DNA from: a virus
IMG/VR virus record: IMGVR_UViG_3300050119_000054
Coordinates: 1-38,681 of that record
DNA: 38,681 nucleotides
Reading direction: 5' to 3' (one strand)
The position numbers were made by a program, and so were the translations under genes. Under the pieces are notes generated by a model. That model saw nothing but the letters and a program-made list of their open reading frames with translations, was not told the origin of the DNA and did no database searches. Within the stretch, counting starts at the first letter, position 1, and each line of letters opens with the position of its first letter. Of this stretch, positions 7,297 to 13,057 are shown one piece after another.

Positions 7297-7304
7297 ATGA
7301 TAAT
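7276..7304 (+). promoter_or_regulatory. Rightward early promoter (cro-like operon)
   Basis: TTGACG (7276-7281), 17-bp spacer, GATAAT (7299-7304). Transcription should begin near 7311, which excludes ATG 7293 as the start of the downstream gene and supports ATG 7344. Confidence 0.7.
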
Positions 7305-7343
7305 GTAAAAAAAGAGCAACAAGGACAACAATGGCGGTACGAA

Positions 7344-7562
7344 ATGACATTAGACGAAGCAGTACAATTTTTTGGAAGTGGTAGACAGATTTGCATGGCG
7401 TTGGGGATTAGTCCTCAGAACTATACGCATTGGCGGTCACGAGGGTTTATCCCTGGGTTACAGCAATATAGGCTTGAGAAACTATCAGAAGGGAAGCTTA
7501 AATCAGATGATGGAAAACGAGGAATTACAGGAGTTCCGGGCATGGAAACGTGCGAAGGATAA
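7344..7562 (+). CDS. Cro-like repressor (P22 Cro type)
   Basis: 72 residues from ATG 7344 with GGCGG upstream. LDEAVQFFGSGRQICMALGI then SPQNYTHWRSRGFIPGLQQY then RLEKLSEGKLK follows the helix-turn-helix layout of P22-Cro-like proteins, including the C-terminal YRLEKLSxGKL motif. It is the first gene of the rightward early operon and likely binds the operators at 7265-7296, repressing both divergent promoters. An upstream in-frame ATG (7293) overlaps the promoter and is rejected. The protein may instead be the only switch regulator, since no S24-type CI is seen here. Confidence 0.82.
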   Translation: MTLDEAVQFFGSGRQICMALGISPQNYTHWRSRGFIPGLQQYRLEKLSEGKLKSDDGKRGITGVPGMETCEG

Positions 7563-7707
7563 GAACGAACTAGAAGAGGCTTTCCATGCGCTTGAGCAGT
7601 CTATCAAGCCTGGCAATGCTCGCGGTTATAATTGCGTTATGCCATCATTGGCGTATAAGACTTTGGCTGTTGCTTTGTTGGCTTTGAAAAAGGAGATAAT
7701 TCCTTGA
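7507..7707 (+). CDS. Small helical protein, unknown function
   Basis: 66 residues from ATG 7507 with AGAAGGGAAG upstream, overlapping the cro-like gene by 56 bp in another frame. Charged N-terminal helix (ENEELQEFRAWKRAKDKNEL), then a more hydrophobic C-terminus (YKTLAVALLALKKEI). The next gene starts at its stop (TGATG). Not recognised. Confidence 0.55.
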   Translation: MMENEELQEFRAWKRAKDKNELEEAFHALEQSIKPGNARGYNCVMPSLAYKTLAVALLALKKEIIP

Positions 7708-7847
7708 TGTATTTTGCGTGGGCGTTGTTATCAATTTGCGTTGTGGTTTTTTCAATTTATTTGGGTGTCGCAATGCCTTTAATTTCGTACAGAATTAAGC
7801 GAAAAATACGCAGGATTATTTACAGAATTAGGAGTTATTTTAGATGA
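7707..7847 (+). CDS. 46-aa single-pass membrane protein
   Basis: 46 residues: a hydrophobic helix at about 3-30 (WALLSICVVVFSIYLGVAMP within it), then a very basic tail (RIKRKIRRIIYRIRSYFR). AGGAG lies 11 nt upstream, and it overlaps both neighbours by 1-4 bp, so it is translationally coupled. The basic tail would stay in the cytoplasm. An early inner-membrane protein, perhaps for superinfection exclusion, is a guess. Confidence 0.6.
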   Translation: MYFAWALLSICVVVFSIYLGVAMPLISYRIKRKIRRIIYRIRSYFR

Positions 7848-7879
7848 ATTTTAAAGGTTTTTTAACTAAGGAGAAAACA

Positions 7880-8161
7880 ATGGGTAAGTATATTAATTTC
7901 AAGAATATTTCATCAAAAAAAGTAACACTAAAAGCACCGGTTTATTTTTATATGGATAGATGCAATATTATGGAGTCATTGAATATTAAAAAATTTGAAG
8001 ATGATGACAATGAATTTGAGGTTCAAGTATCGACAGTGTATTCAGGTGGCTTTAATGTTTGGTTTGATAGTATAGAAAAAGCACAAAAACTATATGACTT
8101 TCTAGTCAATATGCTTATAAATGATATTGGCGGCCAAATTGATTTAAACGATTACAGATAA
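7880..8161 (+). CDS. Small early protein, unknown function
   Basis: 93 residues from ATG 7880, which has AAGGAG 6 nt upstream. An alternative ATG at 7844, overlapping the previous stop and with its own AGGAG, would add 12 residues. Lys/Asp/Asn-rich with aromatic strands (KAPVYFYMDRCNIMESLNIK, VYSGGFNVWFDSIEKAQKLY). No known motif. Confidence 0.6.
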   Translation: MGKYINFKNISSKKVTLKAPVYFYMDRCNIMESLNIKKFEDDDNEFEVQVSTVYSGGFNVWFDSIEKAQKLYDFLVNMLINDIGGQIDLNDYR

Positions 8162-8178
8162 TTAACCATGGGGCGTAG

Positions 8179-8436
8179 ATGAAAATCGACATAGATTACC
8201 TAGACTTTCAGAGTCTTATTTTATACGCAATGCGCTACGCCCTAGGTCGTAAAACGTTTGCAGTAAGTGATGTTGCAGAGATGATAGAAGACCACATGCA
8301 GGAACTTAACAAATCGACTATGGAATTAATGGTTAGAGACATAGAAAAAGAAAGTGAAAGGCACAATTTAGGCATGGAAATGGACAAGAAAATTTGGCTG
8401 GATTTGGTGGTTAAATTGAAAGGAAGATTAAAATGA
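8179..8436 (+). CDS. Small helical early protein, unknown function
   Basis: 85 residues, alpha-helical and charged. It starts MKIDIDYLDFQSLILYAMRY and has a segment VSDVAEMIEDHMQELNKSTM that resembles a short helical bundle. The stop overlaps the next start (ATGA). Unrecognised. Confidence 0.6.
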   Translation: MKIDIDYLDFQSLILYAMRYALGRKTFAVSDVAEMIEDHMQELNKSTMELMVRDIEKESERHNLGMEMDKKIWLDLVVKLKGRLK

Positions 8437-8627
8437 AAAATATCAAAATTTTCGAAGTATTACGCGATAATTTACGGGAAGCAAAGCAAGATTTAATGAA
8501 TCATTTAGCGGATAATTACATAGATATAGACTACGATTCTAGGCTGATTATTGTAGGTGAGATACGTGCGTTATCTTCTGTTATTGCGCAGTTGCGTGGC
8601 ATAATTAAGTGGGGAGATGTTGAATGA
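8433..8627 (+). CDS. Small helical early protein, unknown function
   Basis: 64 residues, charged and helical (KIFEVLRDNLREAKQDLMNH). The C-terminal half is GEIRALSSVIAQLRGIIKWG. ATGA overlaps join it to both neighbours, implying coupled translation from the early operon. Unrecognised. Confidence 0.55.
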   Translation: MKNIKIFEVLRDNLREAKQDLMNHLADNYIDIDYDSRLIIVGEIRALSSVIAQLRGIIKWGDVE

Positions 8628-8824
8628 ACGAGGATTTGATTTATAATTTTGCCTTTGAAGTAAACAAATGGATATTAATTATTAAAGGGCTTGATTATGT
8701 CGTAATGCCTGGCCTGCATGAGCTTTTTGAGGTTTCAAAATCTGATTTTGCTAAGCTTATACTTTCTTCAGAACATGACATCAATCAGTATCGGTTTGTT
8801 CTTTCGATAAAACAGATTAAGTAG
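8624..8824 (+). CDS. Small early protein, unknown function
   Basis: 66 residues with many hydrophobic and aromatic residues (NEDLIYNFAFEVNKWILIIK). It is the last gene before the structured noncoding stretch. ATGA overlap with the previous gene. Unrecognised. Confidence 0.55.
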   Translation: MNEDLIYNFAFEVNKWILIIKGLDYVVMPGLHELFEVSKSDFAKLILSSEHDINQYRFVLSIKQIK

Positions 8825-8970
8825 TGGAGATGTTACTAATACTTATGCAGAACAACCCAAGGCACGTCCTGGTGTGGAATTGCTAAGAGCTGAGACCAAT
8901 AACTATCTGCGATACGGTAGGCCAGCCACAAGCATCCGTTGTAACGCGCAGAGTTGTTCTGCACCCTTTA

Positions 8971-9076
8971 TGAGACACGACAAGCCTACCAAGCACTCAT
9001 GAGTCTAAATACTTCTGGAAGTGAGCGGAGGTTCGATTCCTCGGGGCTGTGGAGACGTCGCCACCGTGTCTCACCA
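8971..9076 (+). ncRNA. tRNA-like domain with CCA end inside the structured RNA
   Basis: On the + strand a 9-bp stem (8971-8979 with 9065-9073) contains a 7-bp acceptor-like helix GAGACAC/GTGTCTC, followed by A and CCA (9073-9076). A hairpin GTGG/CCAC (9049-9064) sits where a T-arm would. Inside, GGAGG-TTCGATT-CCTC (9027-9042) is a canonical T-loop sequence, itself closed by a bulged stem 8980-8987/9044-9050. No acceptable anticodon arm could be drawn, and the length (~105 nt) is too great for a normal tRNA. Confidence 0.45.
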
Positions 9077-9217
9077 TAAACCTCTCGCCGATAAGAGGCT
9101 CGACGGTTAAGAAAACCGCTTTAAATATCGAGACAAAGGCCGTTACTGGACGTAAACCAGCATTCCCTCATAGAACACAATTTAACCATTATTAGAACAA
9201 TTTGTTTTTAATCTGGA

Positions 9218-9246
9218 TTGACAAGCTATTGATTTTACAGTAATGT
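9218..9246 (+). promoter_or_regulatory. Possible rightward promoter inside the structured region
   Basis: TTGACA (9218-9223) is a perfect -35 box. 17 bp downstream, TAATGT (9241-9246) is only a half-match -10. Transcription would begin near 9253, just before the first of three consecutive hairpins (9257-9338). AAACAAAT occurs in reverse at 9200-9207. If active, it would make a separate ~120-nt RNA or serve the replication genes. Confidence 0.4.
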
Positions 9247-9256
9247 AGGTTTTAAA

Positions 9257-9338
9257 GGACGAGCCGTAATCTCGTCCCCAAGACCTGCCCTAGTGGGCAA
9301 GGAGTGATTTAGAGAAGGCCTTCACACCTTTCTAAATC
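9257..9338. ncRNA. Three consecutive strong hairpins (second half of structured region)
   Basis: Hairpin 1: 9257-9277, 7 bp, loop CCGTAAT. Hairpin 2: 9284-9302, 7 bp with one bulged A, loop TAGT. Hairpin 3: 9306-9338, 12 bp with one bulged G, loop of 8. The loops of hairpin 1 and of 9146-9160 share CGTAA. Spacing of only 3-6 nt between stems suggests one folded unit. None is followed by a T-run, so these are not simple terminators. Confidence 0.55.
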
Positions 9339-9383
9339 TATTGAATGCTTAACGTGATAGGAGTCACATCAAACATGCTCACA

Positions 9384-9411
9384 ATTATAACACCAATCAT
9401 TTACCTGTCAA
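9384..9411 (-). promoter_or_regulatory. Consensus leftward promoter facing the structured RNA
   Basis: Leftward TTGACA (9406-9411, perfect), 16-bp spacer, TATAAT (9384-9389, perfect). It is the closest to consensus of any promoter I found here. Transcription would start near 9377, at the edge of the structured region, and run against the surrounding rightward genes. An operator-like sequence (9409-9423) overlaps the -35 box. Confidence 0.65.
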
Positions 9412-9423
9412 CATTTGTTTGCA
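9409..9423. promoter_or_regulatory. Operator-like site overlapping the leftward -35 box
   Basis: Read leftward it is GCAAACAAATGTTG, sharing its first 13 bases with the operator copy at 19585. It includes AAACAAAT (9413-9420). A repressor bound here would block the leftward promoter. Confidence 0.5.
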
Positions 9424-9471
9424 TCAACCTAGCTATTTTTTTTCGTTTCTTAACTGAGAGGGATTTTTATC

Positions 9472-9582
9472 ATGCGTAAATTGCTTATTGCACGGTCATT
9501 GCTACATGGCAAAGGAATGCCAATTTCTTATCACAAGTTTACTGTTAAGCGTCAGGAAGAGATTTTGAGGGGTATGTTATGA
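9472..9582 (+). CDS. 36-aa basic peptide upstream of the initiator
   Basis: 36 residues (MRKLLIARSLLHGKGMPISY at the start). GAGAGGGA stands about 8 nt before the ATG, and its stop overlaps the initiator start (ATGA). This coupling is the main support. Basic, no known motif; it may simply drive translation of the initiator. Confidence 0.5.
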   Translation: MRKLLIARSLLHGKGMPISYHKFTVKRQEEILRGML

Positions 9583-10358
9583 ATTATTCCTTCGATCATA
9601 TTGTGGCAACAAATCACGGAGTCAATGAGGCTATCTTTTTAAACAATTTAGCTTTTTGGATCAGAACAAACTGGGCAAAAAATAAAAATTTTCATGATGG
9701 ACGAACTTGGTCTTACAATTCATACGCTGGATTTATTAAGTATTTTCCTTTCTGGACAGAGAAACAAATTAGGACAATTGTTAACAGTTGTGAGAAGCAA
9801 GGGTTATTGTGTTCGTCTAATTACAATACTGCAAAATATGATCGCACAAAGTGGTATTCTTTAACAGATAAAGGGTTAAAGCTCTTTCCTGACCTCATTT
9901 GCCCAAATGGGCAGATGGAAGAGACAGATCAGGCAGTACCATCTGCCCAAATGGGCAGACCTATACCAGATATAAACACAAATATAAAACAAGATAATAA
10001 TATATGCGTAAACGAAGAAACCGAAACCACACCTGACCATTGCAACGCTAAAGCGTCGCGTAATTTACTTGCTGAAAAGCTAAAGCCCTATACAGACACC
10101 TGGAATGAGCTAGCGGTACCCAAAGGCTGTCCAAAGATAGGGAAGGACAAGCGCCAATTGAAGACCATCGAGAGGCATATCAAACAAATTGAAACCGAGT
10201 GGGAAAACAAGTTCAACCCTGAAAGCTTTCGTATCTGGTTAACCAAGGCTATTGATTCAGAGTTTTTTATGCTGACTAATTTTAAGCATCCGATGGATAT
10301 TTGCTTACGATATAAACACTTCACCGCAGCTTATGATAAAATTATGAACACAAACTAA
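9579..10358 (+). CDS. Replication initiator / helicase-loader type protein
   Basis: 259 residues. The N-terminal ~105 look like a winged helix-turn-helix of phage replication proteins (LNNLAFWIRTNWAKNKN, GFIKYFPFWTEKQIRTIVNS, CEKQGLL, TKWYSLTDKGLKLFP). A low-complexity linker (~110-150) is followed by a helical C-terminus that could contact the helicase. The gene sits immediately before a DnaB-type helicase, as lambda O/P or P22 gene 18 do. Two 21-bp palindromic repeats and an AT-rich tract lie inside the linker-coding part, as in lambda O, where the origin is within the gene. Confidence 0.75.
   Translation: MNYSFDHIVATNHGVNEAIFLNNLAFWIRTNWAKNKNFHDGRTWSYNSYAGFIKYFPFWTEKQIRTIVNSCEKQGLLCSSNYNTAKYDRTKWYSLTDKGLKLFPDLICPNGQMEETDQAVPSAQMGRPIPDINTNIKQDNNICVNEETETTPDHCNAKASRNLLAEKLKPYTDTWNELAVPKGCPKIGKDKRQLKTIERHIKQIETEWENKFNPESFRIWLTKAIDSEFFMLTNFKHPMDICLRYKHFTAAYDKIMNTN
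9896..9960. repeat. Two palindromic iteron-like repeats in the initiator gene (candidate origin)
   Basis: Copies at 9896-9916 and 9940-9960 agree at 19 of 21 positions, and each contains the inverted repeat TGCCCAAATGGGCA. Their start-to-start distance is 44 bp, about four helical turns. An AT-rich stretch (9961-10012) follows directly. This is the layout of a lambda-type origin: initiator-binding iterons plus an unwinding element. Confidence 0.55.
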
Positions 10359-10372
10359 AAAAGAGAGAAAAA

Positions 10373-11761
10373 ATGAGAGATAAGTTTACCAACGTTAGGC
10401 TGGAAGAGCAGGTATTGGGATCGATGTCGAACATATCCTTACCGAATAACGCGATTTTGATGGATGCAATGGATCTACTCCATGAGTCATGCTTCACATC
10501 CTTTGAGCGTAGAGCATTATTTCAGTATCTTATGCAACAACATGTTAATGGGAAAGAGATTTCACCTTCGGCATTAACTATGGATTTGTTAGGCAAAGAC
10601 GTCGATATGTTCCAGTTGCTGATTAACCTAACATCCGACAAACCTAATTATGAAAATTCATTGACACCATGGGTACATGAGCTGAACGATTTGCGGATAG
10701 ATAGAGGATATACAGAGACATTACGATCAGCCTGGGAATTAATGGCAAAAGAAACGGACAGACCTACCAGGCGAGAACACGCGGAAAGCATTCAAGATAA
10801 GCTAATAGGACTGATCGATATCAACACCGCTTCCGCAAATATACTGGTCAACACCGTTGACGGTATGAAAGAACTACAAAAAGCTGATGATAACAATGTT
10901 ACGAAAATACGGACGGGCCTTGCAAATCTGGATGAATTTTTACGAGGTGGTATTAATGCAGCCTCTCTTGTAGTAATTGGCGCGGCTCCTTCTGCGGGTA
11001 AAACGCATTTAGGATTAAAGATGCTCTATGAAATGCATTGTTTGCAACCTGAAAAAGAGGCGATAATTTTCACTCTTGAAGGAACACGAGTTAGCATCAA
11101 CGAAAGACTTGTATCACACCATTGGGGAAAAGATTATAAATACATGTCCAAAGATGAACGCAGAAGCGCCAGAGAATCTTTCTCTCAATCAAACATATCT
11201 ATCAGCGAGAAACAAGAAATCACCTTAGACCGTATTCAAAATGCTTGTAAACGCGTGTCAATGAGGAAAGGAATATCTGTGGTCATGGTCGACTATCTAG
11301 ATCGCATCAAAAAGCCTAAAGGTGAAATGAGACAGGACGAGAAGCTTGCAGAGATTGCTAACGGTTTGGCAAACATGGCAGTATCTTTGAATTGCATTGT
11401 GATCTTAACTACTCAGCTAAACAAAGAGGCAATTAAGCGCAGCAACAGACGTCCTGAGCCGGTTGATTCTAAAAACTCTTCTGGTCAGGCAGAGGCTGCT
11501 AGTTACTGGTTTGGCATAAAGAGGATCTCACAGTGGGATGAGGGTGTAAAATATCCTGACTCTAACCTGGTAGAGCTTATTGTAGGTAAAAACCGCAATG
11601 ACTCCCTGGAAGGAATTGTTTATTTTGAAGGAAAGAATGGTTTATACAATGAAATTGATCAAAACTATGCGAGAGAGTTAGTAATTCAAAGTGATGAAAT
11701 GAGGAAATCAAAACCGCACAATCATCCCATCGATAAAAAAACATGGTTTGAGCTTAAATGA
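10373..11761 (+). CDS. dnaB: Replicative DNA helicase, DnaB family
   Basis: 462 residues. The N-terminal domain (1-105) has the DnaB opening VRLEEQVLGSM and HESCFTSFERRALFQYL. The RecA-like domain carries Walker A GAAPSAGKT (203-211), the IIFTLEGTRVSINERLVSH segment, Walker B VVMVDYLDR (304-311), and TTQLNKEAIKR with the sensor Gln. The C-terminus includes SYWFGIKRI and VGKNRN with the arginine finger region. It should form the hexamer that unwinds phage DNA. AAGAGAGAAAA precedes the ATG. The stop overlaps the next start as ATGA. Confidence 0.93.
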   Translation: MRDKFTNVRLEEQVLGSMSNISLPNNAILMDAMDLLHESCFTSFERRALFQYLMQQHVNGKEISPSALTMDLLGKDVDMFQLLINLTSDKPNYENSLTPWVHELNDLRIDRGYTETLRSAWELMAKETDRPTRREHAESIQDKLIGLIDINTASANILVNTVDGMKELQKADDNNVTKIRTGLANLDEFLRGGINAASLVVIGAAPSAGKTHLGLKMLYEMHCLQPEKEAIIFTLEGTRVSINERLVSHHWGKDYKYMSKDERRSARESFSQSNISISEKQEITLDRIQNACKRVSMRKGISVVMVDYLDRIKKPKGEMRQDEKLAEIANGLANMAVSLNCIVILTTQLNKEAIKRSNRRPEPVDSKNSSGQAEAASYWFGIKRISQWDEGVKYPDSNLVELIVGKNRNDSLEGIVYFEGKNGLYNEIDQNYARELVIQSDEMRKSKPHNHPIDKKTWFELK

Positions 11762-11997
11762 TCCCACCAAAATTTAAATCATACTGCCAGTCTATCGGGA
11801 TAATACTTTTACCGGAGGACTTGCGGTATTTAACAGAGGCTTTGCGACTGATACCGTTCTGCGACCATAGAAGCGTTTTAAAGCGTTATAGTGACTAGTG
11901 GCTGCATGGACAGCAAGATTGTGAAGATAATTGCAAGGCGGTCAACGTTGGAAGGCGTAGGGCTAATATTTGGCTTAGAAAGAGGGGAGAAGAATAG
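11758..11997 (+). pseudogene. Small gene interrupted by an in-frame TAG
   Basis: ATG 11758 overlaps the helicase stop. Reading gives 46 residues to TAG 11896-11898, then continues in the same frame for 32 residues (WLHGQQDCEDNCKAVNVGRR, RANIWLRKRGEE) to TAG 11995-11997. The second half resembles the conserved ending (NxGRRxANxWLR) of a family of small phage proteins, so a 79-residue protein seems to be the ancestral product. CAG to TAG would explain the lesion. Alternatives are amber read-through, sequence error, or a genuine 46-residue product. Confidence 0.55.
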
Positions 11998-12121
11998 TGC
12001 GTGACAAACGCCAAATAAACGATTTAAAATCCACCGCGCTACCTTTGTACCAGATTTTGTAGATAGGTTCCAACCTGCCAGCTTAGACTGGTCTAATAAA
12101 CATAGAAAGAGGTATTTATGA
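11997..12121 (+). pseudogene. Small gene apparently frameshifted
   Basis: GTG 11997 has GGGGAG 7 nt upstream and opens a frame (RDKRQINDLKSTALPLYQIL) that ends at TAG 12060. One extra base in the TTTT run (12055-12058) would shift it into a frame ending FVDRFQPASLDWSNKHRKRY-L at TGA 12119-12121. That stop overlaps the next gene's start as ATGA, the usual junction in this genome. The reconstructed product is about 41 residues. The lesion may be a sequencing indel, decay, or a frameshift site. Confidence 0.45.
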
Positions 12122-12384
12122 GCGAAGTTAAGACTGGATTGGAAAGGGCGCATGAGATTAATCGTCTTAGAAGAGAATCCGGTGAAAAAATTGTAATAAA
12201 GACGCCTTTAGAGAAAGCAGCTGGGAAACCGGATTCTCTTCGATTAGCCATAAATGGAAAGTGTTATGATTGTATTGGTCAGGATGCTGATCCAGATTGG
12301 CGAGGCTCAATAAGAGAATGTGTTTGTAAAGATTGCCCTCTCTATCCAGTTAGGCCTTATCAGAAAAAGATAGACCAAGAATAG
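12118..12384 (+). CDS. Small putative zinc-binding phage protein
   Basis: 88 residues. The C-terminal half has Cys pairs in the order CYDC (54-57) ... CVCKDC (72-77), followed by PLYPVRPY, resembling small phage and prophage proteins with a CxxC...CxxxxCPLYPxR pattern thought to bind zinc. The N-terminus is a charged helix (LERAHEINRLRRESGEKI). AAGAGG precedes the ATG. It is the last gene of the rightward early/replication operon, facing a convergent operon. Role unknown. Confidence 0.7.
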   Translation: MSEVKTGLERAHEINRLRRESGEKIVIKTPLEKAAGKPDSLRLAINGKCYDCIGQDADPDWRGSIRECVCKDCPLYPVRPYQKKIDQE

Positions 12385-12391
12385 ATAAATC

Positions 12392-12436
12392 ACCTCTTCA
12401 GCAAGCTAACTTTCGCGGTTAATGAGCTGAAGAGGT
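12392..12436. terminator. Hairpin between convergent operons (probable terminator)
   Basis: ACCTCTTCAGC (12392-12402) pairs perfectly with GCTGAAGAGGT (12426-12436), 11 bp, enclosing 23 nt with a minor inner stem. It lies between the stop of the rightward gene (12384) and that of the leftward gene (12445). No good T-run follows on either strand, so it may need Rho or act mainly to insulate the two transcripts. Confidence 0.6.
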
Positions 12437-12444
12437 AAAGAGTC

Positions 12445-12669
12445 TCAACCAACGTCGATATGAGCAATCAACTGAAGGTCTTTCAAAACTTCGGTTTGGA
12501 TCCGCATTTGCTGAAGAATAAGCTTGTCGGTTTTGGCTAAGTCTTGCATGACTCTGACAAGTTCTCTTTGCTGAGACATTGTGATGTCACTTTTCTCAGT
12601 AACCACGGTTGCAGTTGCTCCGGCAAATACAGTCGCAGCACTTAGTAAAATAATCACACCTAGGGGCAT
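12445..12669 (-). CDS. Small membrane-anchored coiled-coil protein
   Basis: 74 residues from ATG 12669, one base after the CsrA stop and with AGGTGAG upstream. Residues 1-24 (PLGVIILLSAATVFAGATAT) form a transmembrane helix or uncleaved signal. The rest is a charged helix (MSQQRELVRVMQDLAKTDKL ...) likely to be a coiled coil in the periplasm. The layout recalls single-pass i-spanin-like or envelope proteins, but no such family is recognised. The longer reading into the CsrA gene is rejected. Confidence 0.6.
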   Translation of the reverse strand: MPLGVIILLSAATVFAGATATVVTEKSDITMSQQRELVRVMQDLAKTDKLILQQMRIQTEVLKDLQLIAHIDVG

Positions 12670-12670
12670 T

Positions 12671-12856
12671 CTACTCACCTTTTTTCCTCCGTTCGTTAGC
12701 ATCAATTTTATCCTGAATTTCTTGTCTGTAGATAGTGATGTGTTTTGGGGCGTCAATTCCTATTGAGACAGTATTGCGATCAATTCCTTTAACCGTAAGA
12801 ATTATATCATCCCCAATGATTATTCTCTCATTTACGTTTCGTGTGATAAACAACAT
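12671..12856 (-). CDS. csrA: CsrA/RsmA-family translational regulator
   Basis: 61 residues, the usual CsrA length. It starts MLFITRNVNERIIIGDDI, then GIDRNTVSIGIDAPKHITIY and RQEIQDKI, matching the whole CsrA fold. The RNA-binding Arg44 is present; the usual Leu4 is Ile. CsrA dimers bind GGA motifs in mRNA leaders and control host metabolism and virulence. A phage copy could reprogram host translation or act on phage mRNAs. It is the third-last gene of the leftward accessory operon. CsrA homologues are common in gammaproteobacteria, which bears on the host guess. Confidence 0.93.
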   Translation of the reverse strand: MLFITRNVNERIIIGDDIILTVKGIDRNTVSIGIDAPKHITIYRQEIQDKIDANERRKKGE

Positions 12857-12859
12857 AGT

Positions 12860-13057
12860 CTATTCGTCCTTGCGATGGAATGCAGCCAGGACACGCTTTA
12901 AATTGCGTAATAGAGTGACTTGCTGCTCTTCACTCAAAGAAAACTGAATCTCGTGGTCTGATTCGCGGTTTAAAAGATGCAATGACAAGTTTGTATGCTC
13001 CGTTTCTGGCTCTAGTGTTACGAAGTATAGGTTGTCGAGCAGGTCTGTTATGTCCAT
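12860..13057 (-). CDS. Small acidic protein, unknown function
   Basis: 65 residues, acidic, starting MDITDLLDNLYFVTLEPETE. The C-terminal helix LSEEQQVTLLRNLKRVLAAF is amphipathic. It ends 3 bp before the csrA start, so the two are probably co-translated. Not recognised; a partner or decoy for CsrA is a speculation from position only. Confidence 0.6.
   Translation of the reverse strand: MDITDLLDNLYFVTLEPETEHTNLSLHLLNRESDHEIQFSLSEEQQVTLLRNLKRVLAAFHRKDE

Larger units (their letters stand above)
8846..9375. ncRNA. Large structured noncoding RNA candidate
   Basis: About 530 nt with no supportable ORF, in a genome where genes otherwise overlap. Strong stems follow one another: 8846-8856/8953-8963 (11 bp, perfect), 8906-8911/8947-8952, 8971-8979/9065-9073 (9 bp), 9081-9085/9094-9098, 9099-9103/9128-9132, 9104-9108/9114-9118, 9146-9149/9157-9160, 9257-9263/9271-9277 (7 bp), 9284-9290/9295-9302 and 9306-9338 (12 bp, one bulge). 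An AT-rich linker (9175-9250) splits it in two. Large ornate phage RNAs (GOLLD, ROOL) are the nearest known type by size and context; membership is not shown. The strand is unresolved: a consensus promoter faces leftward at 9384-9411, but the T-loop reads canonically on the + strand. Confidence 0.65.

Noticed and set aside
7293-7343. ATG 7293 as start of the Cro-like gene
   Set aside because: It lies inside the rightward promoter, before the predicted transcript start; ATG 7344 fits the family length.
8972-9076. A standard tRNA gene
   Set aside because: No D-arm with GG and no 5-bp/7-nt anticodon arm could be drawn on either strand, and the length is about 105 nt.
8846-9375. CsrB/RsmZ-type sponge RNA for the phage CsrA
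   Set aside because: GGA occurs about as often as chance predicts on the + strand and only one or two copies lie in hairpin loops.
11878-12153. 91-aa minus-strand ORF
   Set aside because: It is antisense to coupled rightward small genes, has no ribosome site and a low-information composition.
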